Source of the DNA: Dama dama
Lineage: Eukaryota > Chordata > Mammalia > Artiodactyla > Cervidae
Direction: 5' to 3'
Length of the DNA: 64,000 bases
Assembly (NCBI RefSeq): GCF_033118175.1
Contig: NC_083681.1
Coordinates: forward strand, 19,238,001 to 19,302,000
The notes beneath the pieces are model-generated. The model was not told the DNA's origin. It saw nothing but the letters and a program-made list of their open reading frames with translations, and ran no database searches. Made by a program: the position numbers and the translations under genes. This document shows positions 36,501 to 45,500 of the stretch, one piece after another (within the stretch, counting starts at the first letter, position 1; every line of letters begins with the position of its first letter).

Positions 36501-39500
36501 TGGCTATTATAAACAGTGCTGCGATGAACATTGGGGTGCACGTGTCTCTTTCAGATCTGGTTTCCTCAGTGTGTATGCCCAGAAGTGGGATTGCTGGGTC
36601 ATATGGCAGTTCTATTTCCAGTTTTTTAAGAAATCTCCACACTGTTTTCCATAGCGGCTGTACTAGTTTGCATTCCCACCAACAGTGTAAGAGGGTTCCC
36701 TTTTCTCCACACCCTCTCCAGCATTTATTGCTTGTAGACTTTTGGATAGCAGCCATCCTGACTGGCGTGTAATGGTACCTCATTGTGGTTTTGATTTGCA
36801 TTTCTCTAATAATGAGTGATGTTGAGCATCTTTTCATGTGTTTGTTAGCCATCTGTATGTCTTCTTTGGAGAAATGTCTGTTTAGTTCTTTGGCCCATTT
36901 TTTGATTGGGTCATTTATTTTTCTGGAATTGAGCTGCAGGAGTTGCTTGTATATTTTTGAGATTAATCCTTTGTCTGTTTCTTCATTTGCTATTATTTTC
37001 TCCCAATCTGAGGGCTGTCTTTTCACCTTACTTATAGTTTCCTTTGTAGTGCAAAAGCTTTTAAGTTTCATTAGGTCCCATTTGTTTAGTTTTGCTTTTA
37101 TTTCCAATATTCTGGGAGGTGGGTCATAGAGGATCTTGCTTTGATTTATGTCGGAGAGTGTTTTGTCTATGTTCTCCTCTAGGAGTTTTATAGTTTCTGG
37201 TCTTACATTTAGATCTTTAATCCATTTTGAGTTTATTTTTGTGTATGGTGTTAGAGAGTGTTCTAGTTTCATTCTTTTACAAGTGGTTGACCAGTTTTCC
37301 CAGCACCACTTGTTAAAGAGGTTGTCATTTTTCCATTGTATATCCTTGCCTCCTTTGTCAAAGATAAGGTGTCCATAGGTTCGTGGATTTATCTCTGGGC
37401 TTTCTATTCTGTTCCATTGATCTATATTTCTGTCTTTGTGCCAGTACCATACTGTCTTGATGACTGTGGCTTTGTAGTAGAGTCTGAAGTCAGTTGATTC
37501 CTCCAGCTCCTTTCTTCTTTCTCAAGATTACTTTGGCTATTCGAGGTTTTTTGTATTTCCATACAAATTGTGAAATTCTTTGGTCTAGTTCTGTGAAAAA
37601 TACCGTTGGTAGCTTGATAGGGATTGCATTGAATCTATAGACTGCTTTGGGTAGAATAGCCATTTTGACAATATTAATTCTTCCAATCCATGAACACCAC
37701 TACCTTATTCTTAAAAGTCACCCTTTAATATAGATTTGTCTGATTGTATGTTAATAAATAATTTTTTAACTTGTTTTTTAAAATTTGAGGTTGATTTTTC
37801 TGGAGCATGTTGAAGATAAAGAAGGCAGGCAGAGCATAGAATAAATGACTGTGTATTCTAGTACTGATTGACTATTGGTGATTAATTATTTGGTGCCTCT
37901 GCAAAGTTCACAGGCCAGTTTAGAGGAAAGTAAATTAGCTATGTGACCTCCTAACCTCACTATATTTTTTAATTTAGGAGTTGCTTTTGAACAGGGCAAA
38001 ATCCTTCCTACTCCTGAAACAGTTCCTTTTAGACTTACCAGAGATATTGTGGATGGGATGGGCATTACTGGTGTTGAAGGTGTTTTCAGAAGGTAAGCCA
38101 AATAAGGTAAGGTAGGGTAGATGATTTTTGGTGTCAAATTATTCAGATTATTGACTTCTAAAGATTGTAGAATGCATTGCTAGAATTACATTCCAGTGCT
38201 TTACTACTACTAAGGAAAAGACTATGGGTAGAAACAGTAATTTCCCCTTCCTTCAAACGACCTAAGATGTCACTCAATATAATACAAATACCGTTCTCCC
38301 TTACTGCCTCTGAACACAGCCTGCCTTTACTTTTCACACCTCTGTCCTAGCTAAATCTTTTTTTTTTTTTTTTTTAATGAGAACTTCTATTGGGTGCTCA
38401 TTCTTGGGTGCATAATTTTTCTTAAAGAAGTTTATGGTCTGATAGCAATTCCTGCCAACTTTACAGTTCCCTGTAGCTTTCCCAGCATAGGTCTACATAC
38501 TCAATATTCTTCCTTTAGTCTACACCCTCAACTTTTAACTTGGCAGATTCTAGTGAAAGTAAACTATTGATTACCATAATAATCAACTAAAAGAAATGTT
38601 TCATAGTAGTACTATGTTATTCTTATAAATGCTAAGCTTATAGTCACATACCTATTTATATTCTTTTCAGAAACATCTACTGAAAACTCACTCTACCAAG
38701 CACTGTGTTCTTTGAGGTGTTATTTTGGGAATTATTAACAAAAATAGTTTCAGCACACTAGACAGGAATATATAGGAGATAAAGATATGTTGAAAATGTT
38801 GGTGTAAAATTCATATTTACAATGTGTTTGTAGATGCTGTGAGAAAACCATGGAGGTAATGAGAAATTCTAAGGAGACGCTGTTAACCATTGTAGAGGTA
38901 AAGTATATTACAAGGAAATTTTTATTTCTCTACCTAACAGACTGCTGTCTTGTTAGGAGGGCACTGATTTGAGGTTCAGTTCTTTGTTTTAAAGATGTGG
39001 GATGGTACTGGCAGCAGGAGAGTTAATAGTGGTTTAGAAATGCCTTCAGTCCCCTCAGGTTTCTTGGAATGTACAGCACTGTAAGTAACCTCTAGTCTTC
39101 AATACATACATAGCACTGACAACTTAGTTATCTTGTATGGTATTATTTCCAGAATGGTTTCCTTTGGAGTTTTAAGAGAAATCAGTAAATTTTATCTCCT
39201 TTCCCTGCCCAGGTTCATAACCATGTAGTGAGACAGATGGAGATCAGAGTGTCAGCACTGTTACTGCGGGAACACGACCGAGGAGTGAGGGCCAGTCTGG
39301 CTTGCTCCTGGCGCCACCTCACTGCCTCTCTAATTTCTTAGCCTGGGGACAGCCCACTGAGTAGGGTTTGGGCCTACAGGGTCTAAACACTCCATCAGGG
39401 TTGCTGCTTCATGTTGATCAGGGCAGAAAGGGAAGGAAGTCCAGCGAATTTCCAGTACTTATGACATTAATTCTACCCAAGTGAGAATTGAGTACCCGAG

Positions 39501-42500
39501 GCAGTCCTTTTCTCTCCTAGTACAGGGTATGGGGGGCAAGAAACCAGGAGAGTATCTCCGCAGAGAAGCTTGGAAGTAGAATTGTTTTAAACAACACTTG
39601 TTGACCAAATTTGAGCGTCTAGGGATGAGACAAGCACACTTGTACTTTATAAAAAACTCTCCTACTGGCAGCCAAGGTTGAGAATCTCTGTTAATTCACT
39701 GGCATTAACCATTAAATGTGTGATCAACAATGGGTAGAACTATATGCCAAGGAGGGTGAAATTAATAGTCTTTTAGAGTGGTCCTATGTCTGCAACCTTT
39801 ATAAACCAAAGTCTTCTTTATAGATCTTTCAACTGCTGGTGGCAATATAGATTTTTGGTACAAAGAGGGTTAAAATAGGTCCCAATGCTATGTTGATAAA
39901 ATTAATTCCAAGGATGTGCTGTTCTCAAGGCTGGAAAAGCTTTCCTTTTTCCCATATTATGTTTATACATGATATCATTTATTACAGCTTGCCATTGGTT
40001 CTGCAGCAAGAATAAATGATAACATGGATGTGTCAATAATGTAGAAGTCAAGATATAAAATTAAATTATCTTGCTTTTTTGCATTTAAGCCAAAAAAATC
40101 TAAAATTTTCAAATTGATTTAAGATCCAAAGAAATTTAATATATTCCCCAGTATTTTATTCTGCTCAGTCTCAGTCAAAAGGTTTTTTGTGCCTGAGTAG
40201 ATTTAGGGGTTCCTTTGGTATTTGAATCCTGAGTTACCACTTGGTGGAAGAGGGTAATTTCCTCAATGCCTCAGAAGTTTTACTGGTTGAGTGCCAAATT
40301 GCTCAGGAACCTCATTGTTTAAAGAGTAGCAGAATATAAAATTAGAGAGGTAAGAGTGGACAGATTATCTAGGGGTTCCTACATGAGTGTGAGTACTTTA
40401 GATTTTAGTGAGTAAGATGGAAACTGTTGGGAAGTTTCAGACTTGAGAAGTGATCTGCATCTCCACCTGCAATAACTGTGTAACATAAGCTTTATAGGCT
40501 TTGTATATTTTACACTGATCTGCTTACTCTTTCCTCTATAAATCTGTCTGAATTTCCTCAAATTATTTGGTATGGCTGTCCCAATCTTCAAGAGTAGTTT
40601 CCCAATTGACCTCACTATAGACTTTGTATCTTCAGCTTTATCAGGGTACTTCTCAAGAGTTTTGCTGGATCCCAGTCCTCTGGAATGTTATTTTAGTCTA
40701 CTCTTCTGTCATTATGTTTGTATTATTTTGGTATTCAAATACTGCTCCATATATAGATTTCAGAATGCCAACCATTGCACTAGACCTTTGGTTCTGAGGA
40801 GTTTTCAATAAATTATACCTTTTTTCTCCTACCCAAATTTGGAACTGAGTGAAAAAGAAAGAACCTTAAGAATAATATATAGAAGATGGCAGAGGAATAG
40901 GACAGGGAGATAGATCACTTTCTCCCCCACAAATACATCAAAAGATCATTTGAGTGTGGAGCAACTTCCACAAAACAACTTCTGAACACTTGTGGAGGAC
41001 ACCAAACACCCAGAAAGGCAACCTAAAAGGAGATAGAACAAAAGATAAAAGATGAAAAGAGAGACAAAGGATTTAGGGACAGAGACCTGTCCTGAGGCGG
41101 GAGTTGTGAAGGAGAAGATTCCACACAATAACAGGAGGGATCAGTGGGGAGCTTTGGAATCTCAGAGAGCAACATGACCAGAAAATAAAACACCAAGAAT
41201 ACGCACCTAACCGCAATTACCACAGAGAAGAGGTTCAGATGCTTGTGTCTGCCCGCAGCAAGTAGGGGCTGGGCATGGAGGTGTGGGCTGGGTGTGGGCT
41301 GCATCGTTGGTCCTTAGGATAAGGACTGGGCTTGAATGGCCTGAAGACAATCTGAGGGGGCTAAAGGGGTATAGCAACCCTAACCATGGGAATGCCAGAT
41401 AGACAAAAAAAAAATGGACCTTTCCTGCAGGTAGGCTGTAACTGGCATGGTGACACTTGGCATGCTCACAGGACAAAGGGTTGTGCCCTAGAGAATACCA
41501 AAGGAGAGCAGGCCTGCTGCTGTTTATGACCCTCCCTTCCTGGAGGCAGAGAGGCAGGAGTGTGACAGCCAGAGGCAGAAGGCACGGGGCCACTGCAGTC
41601 TCGGCCCCGAGATGACATCTCCTGCTAAACTGTGAACAGGCTGCTGGTCACTAACCACATCTTGCTGGTATCTTGGACAGATCACATCGGCCTGGAGTGT
41701 CACAGCCTGAGACCAACTTTCCAGAAGAGACACATACCACACCCGGGACTGTGCCCTGGTGGTGCACCTGGGAAACGAGGTGGCCAGGACCGGGCGGGTG
41801 CATAAGACTCATGGCCTACATAGGATGGTGTGCTCGTTGAGCGCCTGGTCACCTGAGCAGCTTGGACCTGGGAAGTGCTCAAAACGCAGGGTCCACTTGG
41901 GACAGTGCCCTCGCGGAGCACCTGGGAGCGTGAGCAGTATGGACCCGGGAAGCACATGCCGCTTTGGGCTGCAGCAAACGCAGTGTGGTCCGTCCGCTGC
42001 GAGGACTCCCCCCACACACCCACATATCAGCCAATTTTGTTTGCAGCGTCCCTTCCTCTCCACCGCACAACCGAGTGAGTGAGCGTGAATAAGTGGTCAC
42101 CTTCACTTCCTCGTGTCAGGGCAGAGATTAGACACTGAAGAGACTTGCAAACAGAGGAAGCCAAGATAAGCAAAGAAGCCCTGTGGGTGGAGAAATCTCG
42201 AGGCTACTAAGAAGGGAACCAAAACCCAAAGGCAGGAGGCTCAACTCCAGAACTTTAGACCATCATAGAACTCCTGATGCCAGGGAACGTTAATAGACAA
42301 AAGCCCACCCAAAAGTTTCCATACCTACACTGAAACCGAGTTCCACCCAAGAGCCAGCAAGTTCCAGTGTGAGACACCTGATGCTAATTCTCTAACAAAA
42401 CAGGAACACAGCCCTGAACATTAGGAGTCAGGCTGCCCAAAGCCATACCAAACCCATAGACATCACAAAACTCACTACTAGACACTTAATTGCACTCCAG

Positions 42501-45500
42501 AGAGAAGAGATCCACCTCCATCTGCCAGAGCACAGACACAAGTTTCCCTAACCAGGAAACCCTGACAAGCCACTGATCCAGCCCCACCCACAGGGAGCAG
42601 ACACCACAATTAAGAGGAGCCACGACCCTCCAGCCTGCAGAAAGGGGACCCCAATCAGCAATCTAAACAAAATAAAAAGTCAGAGAAATACCCAGCAGGT
42701 GGAGGAACATGATAAAAACCCACCAAACCAAACCAAAGAGGAGGACATAGGGAGTCTGCCTTGAAAGGAATTCAGAATAATGATAGCAAAGATGATCCAA
42801 CATCTTGAAAACAAAATGGAGTTACAGATAAATAGACTGGAGACATGGATTGAGAAGATGGAAGGAATGTTTAACAAGAATCTAGAAGAAATAAAAGAGT
42901 CACTCAATAATGAACAGTGCAATAACTGAGATTAAAAACACTATGGAGGGAACCAACAGTACGGTAACTGAGACAGAAGGAAAGGATAAGTGAGGTGTAA
43001 GATGGAATGGTGGAAATAAATGAAGCTGAGTGGAAAAAAGAATAAAAGGAAATGAGGACAACCTCAGAGACCTTTGGGACAATGTTAAACACCCCAACAT
43101 TCAAATCAGAGGTGTCCCAGAGGAAGAAGACTAAAAGAAAGGGCATGAGAAAATACTTAAGGAGATAATAGTCAAAAACTTCCCTAAAATGGGGAAGGAA
43201 ATAGCCACTACCAAGAAACCCAGAGAGTCCCAAACAGGATAAACCCAAGGCAAAAAACCTCAAAACACATGTTAATCAAACTAACAAAAATTAAACACAA
43301 AGAGCAAATATTAAAAATAGCAAGGGAAAAGCAACAAATAAAATACAAGGGGATCCCCATTAGTATAACTGCTGGTCTTTCAATAGAAGCTCTTCAGGAC
43401 AGAAGGACATACTTAAGTGCCCACGCTCACCACCAGTATTGAACATAGTTTTGGAAGTCCTAGCCACAGCAGTCAGAGAAGAAAAAGAAATAAAAGGAAT
43501 CCAGATTGGAAAAGAAGTAAAACTCTCACAGATGACATGATCGTCAACATAGAAAAACCTAAAGATGCCACCAGAAAATTATCAGAGCTAATCAATGAAT
43601 ATAGTAAAGTTGCAGGATATAAAATTAATATACAGAAATCCTTTGCATTCCTATACACTAGCAATGAAAAATCAGAAAAATAAATTAAGGAAACAATCCC
43701 ATTCACCATTGCAATGAGAAGAGTAAAATACTTAGGAATAAATTTACCTAAAGAAATAAAAGACCTATATATAGAAAACTATAAAACACTGATGAAAGAA
43801 ATGAAAGATTACACCAACAGATGGAGAAATATACCATGTCTGTGGATTGGAAGAATCAGTATAGTGAAAATGAGTATACTACCGAAAGCAATCTATAGAT
43901 TCAACACAATCCCCATCAAATTGCCAACGGTATCATTCACAGAACCAGGACAAATAATTTCACAGTTTTTATCGAAACACACAAAACCTCACATAGCCAA
44001 AGCAATCTAGAGAAAGAAGAATGGAGCTGGAGGAGTCAACTGTCCTGACTTCAGACTATACTACAAAACCACAGTCGTCAAGACGGTATGGCACTGGCTT
44101 TGTGTCAGTGGAACAAAATAGAAAGTCCAGAGATAAATCCACGCACCTATGGACACCTTATCTTTGACAAAAGAGGCAGAAATACACAATGGAGAAAAGA
44201 CAGTCTCTTCAATAAGTGATGCTGGGAAAACTGGTCAACCACATTTAAAAGAATGAAGCTAGAACACTTTCTAACACCATACACAGAAATAAACTAAAAA
44301 ATGGATTTAAAGACTTAAATGTAACACCCTAAAGTATAAAACTCTTGGAGGAAAACAGGCAGAACACTCTCTGACATGAATCACCTCGAGATCCTCTCTG
44401 ATCCACCTCCCAGAATAATGGAAATAAAAACAAAAATAAACAAGTGGGACCTAATTAAGCTTAAAAGTTTCTGCACAACGATGGAAACGATAAGCATGGT
44501 GAAGAGACAACCTTCAGAATGGGAGAAAATAATAGCAAATGAAGCAACTGACAAAGAATTAATCTCCAAAATATACAGGCAGCTCATGAAGCTCAACACC
44601 AGAAAAACGAACAATCAAAAAATAGGTAAGAAAACTGAACAGACATTTCTCCAAAGAAGACATACAGATGGCTAATAAACACATGAAGAGACGCTCAAGA
44701 TCACTCATTATTAGGGAAATGTAAATCAAAACCACAATTATGTATCATCTCATGCTGGTCAAAATGGCCATCATCAAAAAGTCTACAAATAAATGCTGCA
44801 GACGTTGTGGGGAAAAGGGAACCCTCTTACACTGTTGGTGGGAATGCAAACTTGTACCTCCACTATGGAGAACGGTGTGGCGATTCCTTAAAAAACTGGG
44901 AATAGAACTGCCATATGACCCAGCAATCCCACTGCTGGGCAGAAACCCCAAGGGAAACAGAATTGAAAGAGACACATGTACCCCACTCTTCATTGCAGCA
45001 CTATTTTACAACATGGAAGCAGCCTAGATGTCCATCGGCAAATGAATGGATAAGGAAGTTGTGGTCCATATACACAATGGAATATTACTTAGCTATAAAA
45101 AGGAATGCAGTCGAGTCAGTTCTAATAAGATGGATGAAAGGGGAGCCTATTATATGAATGAAGTTGAATCAAAAAGAGAAACACAGATACTGTATATTAA
45201 TGCATATATATATATATATACACACACACACATATATATATATGGAATTTGGAAACACAGTAATGATAATCCCACATGCAGGACAGCAAAAGAGACCAAA
45301 TGTAAAGAACAGACTTTTGGACTCTCTGGGAGAAGGCAAGGGTGGAATTATTTGAGAGAATAGCATTGAAACATGTATATTACCATATGTAAAACATGAC
45401 CAGTGCAAGTTTGATGCATGAAGCAGGACACCCAAGTCAGTGCTCTCTCTGGGCCAACCCAGAGGGCTAGGGTGTGGAGGGAGGTGGGAAAAGGGTTCAT

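Noticed and set aside
36289..37272. Longest ORF in the window (327 aa, minus strand)
   Set aside because: It is the C-terminal part of L1 ORF2 in a 5'-truncated insertion, not a host gene.
41500..42110. Several overlapping ORFs on both strands in a GC-rich stretch
   Set aside because: This is the GC-rich 5' region of an L1 copy; the overlapping frames are a base-composition effect.
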